Below, piece after piece: positions 55,568-64,000 of a stretch of 64,000 bases of DNA. Both the position numbers and the translations under genes were made by a program. The stretch's first letter is position 1. The number at the start of each line of letters is the position of its first letter. The stretch is taken from positions 248,001 to 312,000 of the forward strand of contig JBDOQK010000008.1 of assembly GCA_040437565.1 (NCBI GenBank), in the 5' to 3' direction. The stretch is from Albugo candida. Its lineage: Eukaryota; Oomycota; Peronosporomycetes; Albuginales. Below the pieces are notes generated by a model. It was not told the origin of the DNA. It saw only the letters and a program-made list of their open reading frames with translations, and made no database searches.

Positions 55568-58015
55568 ATGCCAATGGTACACTCATCACGAACCAGTGGA
55601 CAAATGAAGCTTTTCATCGATAATTCTGAGCGAAATACGTCGACTTTGAAATGCCTAGCAACATATTTCCATACAAATCCTTCGTCATGCTCTATTCATT
55701 CATCGTCTGATGCACCACAATCCTCTAAAATCCCTTCTTTTCCGCTTCTTTGTATTCCAACATCCGAGCCATCATCCACCGAACGAATTGTTTGTGCCAA
55801 TGCGATATGCCGATATTTCGCCTTTTTAGCGGAAAAAAATGCACCTGAATCATCATTGAAAGCGGACGATACCTCCGTAGACGATTGGATAGAATGGGAA
55901 GCGAATACCTTGGCACCGCTATTGCCCCATTTCGAGCAAAAAGACTTTGACACTACCCAGTTTACCACCAAATTCATTGAGATCCTTGAAAAACGCGAAA
56001 AAAGCTGCTGTCTAAAAGCTCCATATCTCACTGGAAACTCCATTACACTGGCTGATATCATTGTTGGAGCCACCTTACGTGAATCCTTTGCAATTATTTC
56101 GGATGAGCTTCTCAGTGAGGATACTCTTCAAAAGTATCACACGTACACTTCTCAACTTTTTTCCCACACAAGTTTCACTAAAGCACTTCAGAATTCAAAC
56201 CCTCCTGCATTTAGTCCTGATTCTGAAATGATGCAGGGATGGACACAGCACAGCGTGTTATACATTGTGGAAAGTTTCTTCAAAAAAGCGATCGAATCAG
56301 CCTTTCCCAATTTGGACCCAGCTATACTAGTGGTAGACGTAACACGAACGAAGAACGCTCAATTCGGTGATTACCAATGTAATTCGGCCATGTCGATTTT
56401 CACATCGGTGAAAGGCACTCCAAACGCCATGAAATCACCAAGGGATGTTGCCAATTCCATCATAACCGCTATGAAACAGATCGAGAACCCTGTCTTACAA
56501 TCAGAGTTAACCGTTGCTGGAGCGGGCTTTATCAACGCACGCTTGACACCAACTTTTCTTAGCGCACGTTTACTGACCTTGTTGAAACATGGAGCGCAAC
56601 CGAGCCCAGAAACAAATCACGTCAAAGTCGTAGTGGATTTCTCATCCCCCAATATCGCCAAAGACATGCATGTAGGCCATCTACGATCGACGATTATCGG
56701 GGATGCCATATGTCGAATCCTTGAATTTCAAGGGTATGATGTTGCTCGAATCAATCACATTGGCGACTGGGGGACGCAATTCGGCATGCTCATCTGTCAT
56801 CTGATGGATGCTTATCCAACGTGGGAATCAGAACAGCCCAACGTAACAGATTTGACACAATTATACAAAGCCGCAAAGGAGCGCTTCGACCAAGATGATG
56901 CCTTTCGACAGCGGTCCAAGGATCAAGTTGTTCTTCTACAATCCGGTGATCCTCATTCCCGTCATGTGTGGCAAACGCTGTGTGAGATAAGTCGGAAAGA
57001 GTATCAGAAAGTGTACGATCGACTTCATGTGAACCTCACGGAAATGGGAGAATCATATTATAATCCATATATTCCCAGCGTCATTGACCAATTGGAGAAG
57101 AAGGGAATCACAGAGAACAGCGATGGCGCTTTGGTGGTCTTTACAAAGCAATTCAAGCAGCCTTTCATGCTTCGTAAGAGCGATGGCTCGTATCTGTATG
57201 ATACGACTGATATCGCTGCACTTTGGTATCGATTGCACGAAATGCAGGCGAAATGGATTATTTACTACACGGATTACACGCAGAATGACCACTTTAATTT
57301 GCTCTTTGAAGCCGCCCGTATGGGAGGCATTCTAGACCCATCAAAGCATCGTGTAAACCATATTGGTTTTGGAACTGTAAATGATGAAAGCGGCAAGCGA
57401 TTCAAGACGCGCTCAGGAGAGGTTGTTCGACTAGTAGAGCTGCTCGATGAAGCCAAAGAACGAATGAAGGTACAGCTCCTTAGTCGCATCCAAAGTGGCC
57501 AGACCAGTTTGCCAGCTGATCAAGTGGAAATAGCAGCTGAGAAAATCGGATATGGAGCTGTCAAGTACTTTGATTTGCGTCAGAGTCCGACTTCGAGTTA
57601 TGTGTTCTCATATGATCGCATGCTGTCGACCAACGGAGATACTGCTGTGTACTTGCTGTTTGCTTATGCACGATTATCCTCGATTATTCGTAAAGCTGGT
57701 ATCGACATCGAATCCAAAGTCCTGGCTGTAGATCACTCAGAGGCGCTTTGCATCAACCATCCATGTGAACTCGCATTGGCGTTGGAGCTTTTGCAATTCC
57801 AAGATATTTTGAAATTAATCAATCGAGACTTGAGCACCAATCGACTTTGTAGTTATCTCTACACAATATCGGAAAAAGTGCAGACATTTGTGACTCAATG
57901 TCGAGTAATCGGAGGCGAAGAGCAGCAAAGTCGGCTATTTTTGTGCCAAGCAACGCTCAATGTCATGCACAGATGCTTTTGCCTGCTGGGCATTGATCCA
58001 CTGGATCAAATCTGA
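55568..58015 (+). CDS. RARS1: Arginyl-tRNA synthetase with N-terminal GST-C-like domain
   Basis: Class I synthetase charging tRNA-Arg, predicted cytosolic. Intronless, 815 residues from ATG 55568; ATG 55604 (MKLFIDNSE) is an equally good start because it begins the first beta strand of a GST-like fold. N-terminal 200 residues resemble a GST-C appendage (APYLTGNSITLADIIVGATL) as found in multi-synthetase complex members. Then an Arg-S additional domain (FGDYQCNSAMSIFTSVKG), the HIGH signature as DMHVGHLRSTIIGD, HIGDWGTQFG, the KMSKS-like loop KRFKTRSGEVVRLVELLDEA, and the DALR anticodon-binding domain (YLLFAYARLSSIIRKAGID). Complete. The GST-like domain suggests docking to another synthetase or AIMP-like partner, by inference. 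Confidence 0.96.
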   Translation: MPMVHSSRTSGQMKLFIDNSERNTSTLKCLATYFHTNPSSCSIHSSSDAPQSSKIPSFPLLCIPTSEPSSTERIVCANAICRYFAFLAEKNAPESSLKADDTSVDDWIEWEANTLAPLLPHFEQKDFDTTQFTTKFIEILEKREKSCCLKAPYLTGNSITLADIIVGATLRESFAIISDELLSEDTLQKYHTYTSQLFSHTSFTKALQNSNPPAFSPDSEMMQGWTQHSVLYIVESFFKKAIESAFPNLDPAILVVDVTRTKNAQFGDYQCNSAMSIFTSVKGTPNAMKSPRDVANSIITAMKQIENPVLQSELTVAGAGFINARLTPTFLSARLLTLLKHGAQPSPETNHVKVVVDFSSPNIAKDMHVGHLRSTIIGDAICRILEFQGYDVARINHIGDWGTQFGMLICHLMDAYPTWESEQPNVTDLTQLYKAAKERFDQDDAFRQRSKDQVVLLQSGDPHSRHVWQTLCEISRKEYQKVYDRLHVNLTEMGESYYNPYIPSVIDQLEKKGITENSDGALVVFTKQFKQPFMLRKSDGSYLYDTTDIAALWYRLHEMQAKWIIYYTDYTQNDHFNLLFEAARMGGILDPSKHRVNHIGFGTVNDESGKRFKTRSGEVVRLVELLDEAKERMKVQLLSRIQSGQTSLPADQVEIAAEKIGYGAVKYFDLRQSPTSSYVFSYDRMLSTNGDTAVYLLFAYARLSSIIRKAGIDIESKVLAVDHSEALCINHPCELALALELLQFQDILKLINRDLSTNRLCSYLYTISEKVQTFVTQCRVIGGEEQQSRLFLCQATLNVMHRCFCLLGIDPLDQI

Positions 58016-58106
58016 TCATTGAGGCACTTTCAAAGAAATATTAGTTGAGCAATTTTGAGTATCTGATGGCAGTATATTCAAAATCGTAATATTTGCAGAA
58101 AAAATA

Positions 58107-59385
58107 TCATTTTGTGATGATTTTCAACTTTGCCTTTTTAGGGCGGCGAGAGCTATTAAGTTGAATCAGATTGCGTTTGTGCAAGCTATCGAATCGGTCC
58201 AAAAGTACGTTTCCTATCGGGTTTAAAGTGCGCATAGATCCGGTCAAATCCCCGGCAAACGCAACATCCGTTCCTCGGAATAATTTCCTATCAGAACGTG
58301 TTATATTACGGTACGAAGAGATAGAAATTCACTTACACAAATTTCTTGCCGATGCGAACTTTGGGTTCCTCGTCCAATTTTTGCTCTGCGATGAGCGACT
58401 TCAATTGCTTGCTGCGCAGTTGTGCGCATTCTTCAGCCTCAATTTCACGCACTAATTCTTGCACACTAAGAAAAATCCATTTTGTCAGCCCGTATACTGT
58501 GTATGCGTAAGGTATGTATACCAATTAATTTGCTTAAGCAATATTTTCTCTTTCCGTTGGCTCGCATGTTGCGTCAGCATTTGGCGATGACGTTTTTGCC
58601 TGTTGCGTTTTGATTTAGTAACTAGTTCCGTAGCGTTTCTTTTGATGGGAATTACAAAGTCCCGTTCGTCTGTTTCGGAGAGCTCATCGTCCTAGAGAAC
58701 AATTTCAATTTGTTAGAGGTTCGAACTATACCCGTGCGAAGTAGTACCGAAGTGGCTCGATCGAGAAATTGCAAGGTTTCATCCGAAATTCCAGAATTGA
58801 GACCCGCAAATTGATTCTCACGTCTTTCTTCTTGTTCCAGCTGTTCAGCATACGCCTGAGCAATCACATCTTGATGTGCATGGAATTCTGGATGATACGA
58901 TTGACCGGAGCTAGCGATCTCCACAGCTCGAACTCTATTCCTTGTAGACTTTATACTCTGTCGTTCCTAATAAGCACATTCCATTCAAGCAAATGTGTAG
59001 TGCCGGCAACATATGATAAACTCCTACTTTTTGTGCTTTGGTAATAGACGGCGCTTCGTGCCACAAAGTAGGGACATTTGAAACTTTGATCGTGTCAGGC
59101 TTTGGACTCACTGTCAACTGTTTTTTAAGTTTTCGAATTTTCTCATTCAATGCGTTCGATGCGATATTAATTTTTGAACGAGAAAATAATGGGTCTTTCT
59201 CAGCCAGTTTCTGACGTTTTGCAAGCTTCCTTGATAGTGTGGTCACTGGTACACCATCCAGATCAACATGATAAAGCGATTCGTTTGTGGCATGCTCTAA
59301 GCGCTTGTTTTCTCCATCTTGGCGAAGACTCTCCTCGACTTCCTCGCCAACTCGACGCACTCGCTCTTTAAGACGTCGTTTTTGA
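58107..59385 (-). CDS. NOP53: Ribosome biogenesis protein NOP53 (GLTSCR2), 5' end lost in gap
   Basis: Nucleolar factor that recruits the exosome to pre-60S particles. Exons in gene order: 59385(gap)-59028, 58966-58748, 58691-58522, 58465-58337, 58287-58107; introns 61, 56, 56 and 49 nt. Family blocks: NESLYHVDLDGVP, PTLWHEAPS, VEIASSGQSYHPEFHAHQDV, ELVREIEAEE, and the C-terminal AGDLTGSMRTLNPIGN. NOP53 usually has about 60-100 more N-terminal residues; here the frame runs into the 100-N gap at 59386. No duplicated flank is visible there, so sequence is probably missing. Tandem, same strand, with SPF45 upstream. Confidence 0.88.
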
Positions 59386-59485
59386 NNNNNNNNNNNNNNN
59401 NNNNNNNNNNNNNNNNNNNNNNNNNNNNNNNNNNNNNNNNNNNNNNNNNNNNNNNNNNNNNNNNNNNNNNNNNNNNNNNNNNNNN
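59386..59485. other. 100-N assembly gap, likely real missing sequence
   Basis: Unlike the other gaps, the two flanks share no recognisable repeat. The NOP53 5' end and its promoter must lie here, so the true gap is probably longer than its 100-N placeholder or of unknown size. Confidence 0.7.
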
Positions 59486-59514
59486 AACTGTTCTGGGTAA
59501 GCGGATATATCAAA

Positions 59515-61217
59515 TCATGCAGAAAAATCAAGTCTCCTAAATTTTGATTCGTTGTAGTTGGTCGCGAGCACTTTTCGTCCGCCAAAAAATCGTCCGTTCA
59601 AACCGGCAACCGCTACAAAATGCACAGAGTCTTTCAGTAAAAGCTCGTGCCGGCGACAAATGTACCTCTATCGGCGTCTTGTACATTCTCGAATTCTACG
59701 AAAATGCGTATGGCTTCTCCCGGATGACTGACCTTGTAAATGATACAGTTGCGCACTGCACCATACTTCTCCGCGCACTCCTCCTTCACTTCATTTCCTA
59801 GATGATCATCGACTTCCGCTGGTGTGACCATATTCTAATTGACTGTTGAGTATGACCCGGATCAGAAACAGGACCAATACCGACCTGTAGTAGAATGACA
59901 TGACTTCGTTGGGGAGCAGGTTTTCCTTGCAATGTTACAGATAAGCAAGCATACGAAAATCAGAAACAGATAAAGTGATACCTGTTATCCTATATGATTT
60001 ATCAACAAGTATTGGATCACAAGAAATCGATGTCTGCTGTGTAGTTTGGGCGAATTCTAAGAGGCAACTTTGGGGCCCTAGACTCTCTTGATCATGAAAG
60101 TCTTTCAAATAGCGTTCACTTGCTGCTTCTGGATTTACTGCAGAGTCTTCAAACTGACCAGATATATTTGGCTCAAGTCCATCATCTCTCTCCTCTGATT
60201 CATTGCTCTGAGCACTGGTACTCTCCGATCTGCATGAAAGATTACAAAGAATCAGCTGCTATTTATCAAAGCCATATTTGAGATGTATACATTTTCTTCT
60301 GCATCCATGCGGGCAAGGTCATACCTCGTCCACGACCCGACCCCAAGCTTGGCACTTTACCGGCCTCTACATCCTTGACAAGTTTTTCTCGTTCTTTCTT
60401 GGCCTACATGAAGTTATATGATGTAGCCTATACTATTATAGTGGTGTGTTCCCAGGATTAGTACCTCTTCTTCTTGCACACGCTGTCGCTTTTCAAGATC
60501 ACGTTTTACTTTTTCCATTTTCTTCTTATTGGTACGTTCCTCACAGTAAACCTCATAACTGTTTGGCCGTGCCGGATCGTATTCATCGCGCGAGTTGGAC
60601 TGAAAAAACGTATTGACTAGACCTTCTCTTTGTATGTCTCCTCCAGCGGATGGATTTGGTCCATCGGATACGTTTTGAGGCAGAATGGTACTAGCGAGGC
60701 GAGGTTGTACCGGCTTTTCCTCTCGTTTTGTACATTGAACGGGTTTACGGACCACGGAAGTGGGTTTAAATCCTGCTACTGCAAGAAGATTTGGAGGTGT
60801 GCTTCCCGAACTTTTGTTACGTTTTTCCGGCGCAGAATCTCTTGCTGAATTCTTATCCGAACCAACTGATGAGGATGCTGGCTTGCGTGCTTGCATAACC
60901 TGCGGCACTAGTGCGGGTGCTTTCCAAATCACTATGGAGAAAGTTCATTAGCGCTTTTAAGTCACTAGCGCGTTATGTAAACCTTTGCTCTTGTCGGAAG
61001 CTGTTACATTCGTTTCTGGTAGACCTGCAGAGGTTCCTTTCGCCAACGGCAGATCCGCATACAAATCCANNNNNNNNNNNNNNNNNNNNNNNNNNNNNNN
61101 NNNNNNNNNNNNNNNNNNNNNNNNNNNNNNNNNNNNNNNNNNNNNNNNNNNNNNNNNNNNNNNNNNNNNACCTGCAGAGGTTCCTTTCGCCAGCGGCAGA
61201 TCCGCATACAAATCCAT
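59515..61217 (-). CDS. RBM17: SPF45/RBM17 (DRT111)-like splicing factor lacking a G-patch
   Basis: Alternative-splicing factor with a U2AF-homology motif (UHM). Exons in gene order: 61217-60983 (collapsing a 100-N gap and 47-nt duplicate), 60931-60465, 60403-60291, 60229-59982, 59925-59885, 59834-59666, 59612-59515; introns 51, 61, 61, 56, 50 and 53 nt; 1,224 nt, 407 residues. N-terminus MDLYADLPL resembles the SPF45 start MSLYDDL; then EYDPARPNSYEVYCEERTNK, the GRGRGMTLPAWMQKK segment, and the UHM: VILLQNMVTPAEVDDHLGNE, VKEECAEKYGAVRNCIIY, EAIRIFVEFENV, GLNGRFFGGRKVLATNYNE. The G-patch that normally lies between the LPAWM segment and the UHM is absent; in its place is a Ser/Glu-rich stretch (SAQSNESEERDDGLEP). 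The UHM RXF-type loop reads GRFFGG, consistent with ULM binding. Confidence 0.88.
61070..61169. other. 100-N assembly gap with duplicated flanks
   Basis: 61023-61069 recurs as 61170-61216 with one silent difference. Inside the first exon of SPF45. Confidence 0.88.
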
Positions 61218-61260
61218 TAATTCTTTCAAACATCATTTATTTATACAGGGTATTAATCAT

Positions 61261-61947
61261 TTAAGCAGCAATAGCTGTAGGAGTCCACGGTCCAAGTTTC
61301 GAAAACCGACTCGTTCCACTTAGAAATTGTAGAGCGGCTTGTGCACTGTTGGAAATCCGTGTTCCTTTCTTCGTGACAGTAGCTTGCTGTTTCTCCATTG
61401 GCTTCTCAGTAACCGCGGGATTCACATGGACATAGTCCGAAGGCTTCTTCTCCTTGACACATTTGGTCAGTCTGGCCTCAAGTCGATATTTACTCATTAT
61501 TTCCCGCAACTCTCCAAGCTCATTCTTGGTATTCTGTATCAAAACTGGCTGCTTCCAAAATCGTCTTCTCCATGACTTGAGTGCCTCTGTCCACTGAGCT
61601 TGACTTTCTTTGCATGCAGCGCTTAAGATCAGCATTGTTCGACGAGCATTTTCCGGTCGATTGCGATCGTGCATCGAGTAAACCGGACGCAACTCTAGTA
61701 GAAATCGATTGGGACTCGATAGACCCTGTAACGCTTTGACAGTGACGCGATGTTTCGTCAGTGCGGCCTGGCCAACCATTTTTCCATTCTTGTGTACGAA
61801 ATAGCGAAGAAATCCATTTTCTACTTCAAAATACAAAGGATCCTTCACAAATACGTTAGCATTACTGATGCATGTTTCTATAAAATATAGTCTTACTGCA
61901 GCACGCGCTCCATCGTGAAGTAATAGATATCCTGCGAAATCGGCCAT
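61261..61947 (-). CDS. PH-like domain protein
   Basis: Exons 61947-61897 and 61842-61261, with a 54-nt intron (GTAAGA...TTTGTGAAG) that keeps the frame whether spliced or not; 210 residues when spliced. Splicing is preferred because it joins AGYLLLHDGARAA directly to DPLYFEVENGFLRYFVHKNG, the first strands of a pleckstrin-homology fold, whereas retention inserts 18 residues (VRLYFIETCISNANVFVK) in that place. Further PH-like elements: KMVGQAALTKHRVTVKALQG, FLLELRPV, RRTMLILSAACKESQAQWTE and ALKSWRRRFW (C-terminal helix with a conserved-type Trp). The rest is a basic C-terminal tail. Lipid or protein ligand unknown. ATG 61947 is the first in frame. Confidence 0.7.
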   Translation of the reverse strand: MADFAGYLLLHDGARAAVRLYFIETCISNANVFVKDPLYFEVENGFLRYFVHKNGKMVGQAALTKHRVTVKALQGLSSPNRFLLELRPVYSMHDRNRPENARRTMLILSAACKESQAQWTEALKSWRRRFWKQPVLIQNTKNELGELREIMSKYRLEARLTKCVKEKKPSDYVHVNPAVTEKPMEKQQATVTKKGTRISNSAQAALQFLSGTSRFSKLGPWTPTAIAA

Positions 61948-62557
61948 TTCTGTTGCGTTACGTTGGGGAGAGAGAGGAATAAAATGAGAATTATTGTGGA
62001 TCATACAATTCAAGCATCATTGTGGAGGTCCCACGAAGAACATAAAGAGTTGCATCATTCGATAAATACAGAACACATCTTGCTTCCTAATAACCTTTCC
62101 AACATTATACGAGATTTTGGGCTCAGTCATCTCACAGAATGCGACACGTTTCGTTGATAACAATTCCACGATACTCGTGCCACGTGAAGCAGTATATCAA
62201 ATATATTCGTTGTGGCGTTTCTCCATGCATTACGCCAGCTGAATTTACGTGTCTACCAGATCTGCCAATTCATATCATGATGACCAGTTTTATTGTCACG
62301 ATTATTTTCGCTTTCGAAACGTTTTCAGTTATCAAATATTCGTTTATGCGAAGAGCCGCATTCCGAGCATTTATTACACATATATTACACCTCGATTCTA
62401 AAAATAGAGAAGTTCATCCAGTTCTATCAATAGGAAGCTGACTTTTATTGACTGACAGGTCGATTGTATGTCGCAAAATCCACTGATAATTCGCTCATGT
62501 GAAAGCACTTACCAATTCTGATTATAGGTTACTGCATATCTAGTTCTCGCCGTACCG
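61948..62557. promoter_or_regulatory. Divergent intergenic region (PH-like / FYVE-START)
   Basis: 610 nt between two outward-facing start codons. A plus-strand ORF of 100 codons (62139-62441) contains one hydrophobic segment (MTSFIVTIIFAFETFSVI) but no start context or homology that convinces me; I read the stretch as promoter and 5' untranslated sequence. Confidence 0.4.
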
Positions 62558-64000
62558 ATGACCCAACCACCACGTGAAGTATCATACAATCGACATCGAG
62601 AAAATGTCACGCGTGAAATGGCTTTGAAGCACTCACGAGCATCCAGGTCGCACTTTTTGAGTGCATCCAGTCGTTCTTTGACCGGTTTGGGCGCTACGAA
62701 GAGGAACCAATTTCAACGAAGGAGTATTTGTGGACAATGGGTCGAGGATGATTCAATTCAACTATGCACAAACTGTGAGAAAGACTTTACGATTTTTGTG
62801 CGTCGGCACCACTGTCGTATTTGCGGACTCATATTTTGCGGCCCTTGTTCTCGCACTCGGATGGTTTTACCTTTATCCGTTTCAAAAGGAGTAGACGGCG
62901 CAATTTACACGACACGATTGCGTGTGTGTGATGGTTGCGCATCCTATGTGCAACGAAAAGCAACGGTCGATCAACTTGCGAAAGTTGGTAAAGAAGTCAT
63001 ACAAAACATTGATCACTCTAATCGCTTGTCCGATCCAAATGTATCTAATGGCGCGTCAAAATCACCGATCAAATCCGAGTATCATGTCGAAAAGCTCAAA
63101 AACGACTTTATGCTTATTCGTTTATTTGGTTATGCCATTGCGTATTGGTCCATTTGGAAAGAAGTCACGACATTCAATCCAGCAGTTTGGATCATATTCA
63201 TCGGACTGCTAAAATGTGTGGTGGAATGTATTATGACTCTCAGAGGCACGTTATGCTTGAAACTGCGAGCGGAACGGATCATATTCAAAAAATTGAGGGG
63301 GCAGAATAGAAAAATCGAAGTCAAAGCCGACCCGGTGAATAGATTGAGCTCGGCATGGTCGTCTCCGAGAGGATCGGAGGATAGTAAAAAGCTTGCAATC
63401 CTTGATGACAATCAGCGCATATCGCTAATTGATTTAGGCGAACAAACGCTGGATACATTGTGGAATCTTGGCAATTCGACAGAAGATTGGCAGATAGAGT
63501 CTTCAATGCACGATGATGTCAATCTCTCATCACGAGATGCGAAACCAGTCCGAATGTACAAGTGTGAAGTTCTTGTTGATGCTCCAATGGAAGAGCTCTT
63601 CGACATTCTTCATACTAAATTTGAAGATAGCAATACTTGGAACGGTAGCTCAGAAGAAAGTAAAATTTTGGGCGCGTTAAATGAGTGCACCGATTTGATA
63701 TACATCAAAAGTGTGGCTGCATTAAAAGGTTTGATAACAAGTCGAGATTTTGTCAATGTCCGCACATGGCGTAAAGACTTGAACGGGTACACAATCGCCA
63801 TCAATTGTGCTGGTAAAGCCTTACTACCAGGCACAAAGGACGTTGTACGCGGTGAGAGCGGACCTTGTGGTTTTATCATACTTCCAGTCCGAGGCCATGA
63901 GAAGAAAGCCAAGCTCATTTGGGTCCTGAATGTTGACATCAAAGGCTTTTTTCCGTCCAGTATGATAAAAAAAGGAAGTCTCAGTGAAATGGATTGTTTT
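62558..64000 (+). CDS. FYVE-zinc-finger and START-domain membrane protein (3' end outside window)
   Basis: The frame is open from ATG 62558 to the window end (481 codons, no stop), so the C-terminus is missing. Basic N-terminus, then a FYVE-type finger: CTNCEKDFTIFVRRHHCRIC, GLIFCGPCSRTRMVL, RLRVCDGCASYVQRK, with eight Cys/His ligands and the RRHHCRICG core that binds PI3P, so an endosomal role is expected. Next, one or two membrane spans (LIRLFGYAIAYWSIWKEV, AVWIIFIGLLKCVVECIMTL). The C-terminal part is a START lipid-binding domain: YKCEVLVDAPMEELFDILHT, VAALKGLITSRDFVNVRTWR, GFIILPVRGHEKKAKLIWVL. FYVE-START fusions without membrane spans are common in oomycetes; the intervening spans here are less usual. 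The exact span number needs prediction software. Confidence 0.85.
   Translation, partial: MTQPPREVSYNRHRENVTREMALKHSRASRSHFLSASSRSLTGLGATKRNQFQRRSICGQWVEDDSIQLCTNCEKDFTIFVRRHHCRICGLIFCGPCSRTRMVLPLSVSKGVDGAIYTTRLRVCDGCASYVQRKATVDQLAKVGKEVIQNIDHSNRLSDPNVSNGASKSPIKSEYHVEKLKNDFMLIRLFGYAIAYWSIWKEVTTFNPAVWIIFIGLLKCVVECIMTLRGTLCLKLRAERIIFKKLRGQNRKIEVKADPVNRLSSAWSSPRGSEDSKKLAILDDNQRISLIDLGEQTLDTLWNLGNSTEDWQIESSMHDDVNLSSRDAKPVRMYKCEVLVDAPMEELFDILHTKFEDSNTWNGSSEESKILGALNECTDLIYIKSVAALKGLITSRDFVNVRTWRKDLNGYTIAINCAGKALLPGTKDVVRGESGPCGFIILPVRGHEKKAKLIWVLNVDIKGFFPSSMIKKGSLSEMDCF

Noticed and set aside
1-64000. Search for transposons, virus-derived elements, CRISPR arrays and rRNA
   Set aside because: No integrase, reverse transcriptase, transposase, capsid or terminal repeat pattern was seen. 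The only long repeats are the gap flanks and the two giant paralogs.

Overview
This is a compact eukaryotic chromosome segment, most likely from an oomycete and perhaps an Albugo-type white rust. That is inferred from three things: a seven-transmembrane receptor fused to a phosphatidylinositol-phosphate kinase (typical of oomycetes), about 80 introns nearly all of 38-68 nt, and very short intergenic spaces. No rRNA, tRNA, CRISPR array or recognisable transposon or virus copy was seen.

Layout. 1-10.2 kb: C-terminal part of PRP8 (+), Mediator MED14 (+), receptor-PIP kinase (-). 10.2-11.9 kb: no confident gene. 11.9-20.2 kb: LysM-TLDc protein (-), Bet1-type SNARE (-), MRS2/CorA magnesium channel (+), TFIIE-beta (-), REV7 (+), an unrecognised gene (-). 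20.6-31 kb: kinesin-8 (+), RIIa-GAF protein (+), HGH1 (+), a small spliced ORF (+), cyclin B (-), an unrecognised gene (-), SMPD4-type sphingomyelinase (+). 31-37 kb: DDT-PHD-bromodomain chromatin protein (-) and a poorly resolved membrane protein (-). 37.3-48 kb: Cys/Gly/Tyr/Pro/Gln-rich protein (+), two convergent giant secreted paralogs (+ and -) flanking CIAO2. 48-51 kb: a CotA-like multicopper oxidase fused to a ZIP metal transporter (-). 51.6-64 kb: NUP107 with an N-terminal ubiquitin-like domain (-), arginyl-tRNA synthetase (+), NOP53 (-), SPF45/RBM17-like (-), a PH-like protein (-), and a FYVE-START protein (+) running off the end.

Assembly. There are thirteen runs of exactly 100 N. 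Twelve are flanked by the same sequence on both sides (12 to 464 nt), so they look like contig overlaps that were never merged rather than missing DNA. Removing one copy plus the Ns restores intact frames in HGH1, NUP107, the oxidase-transporter and other genes. The run at 59,386 has no visible repeat and probably hides the 5' end of NOP53.

Most genes are single-copy housekeeping genes (splicing, transcription, ribosome biogenesis, cell cycle, nuclear pore) with no operon-like logic, often arranged as divergent pairs sharing very short promoters. The most unusual items are the oxidase-ZIP fusion, the paired giant secreted proteins, the Ubl-NUP107 fusion and the FYVE-membrane-START protein. 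Exon joins were inferred by hand from GT/AG signals, phase matching and domain continuity; for most multi-exon genes the summed exon length is divisible by three.
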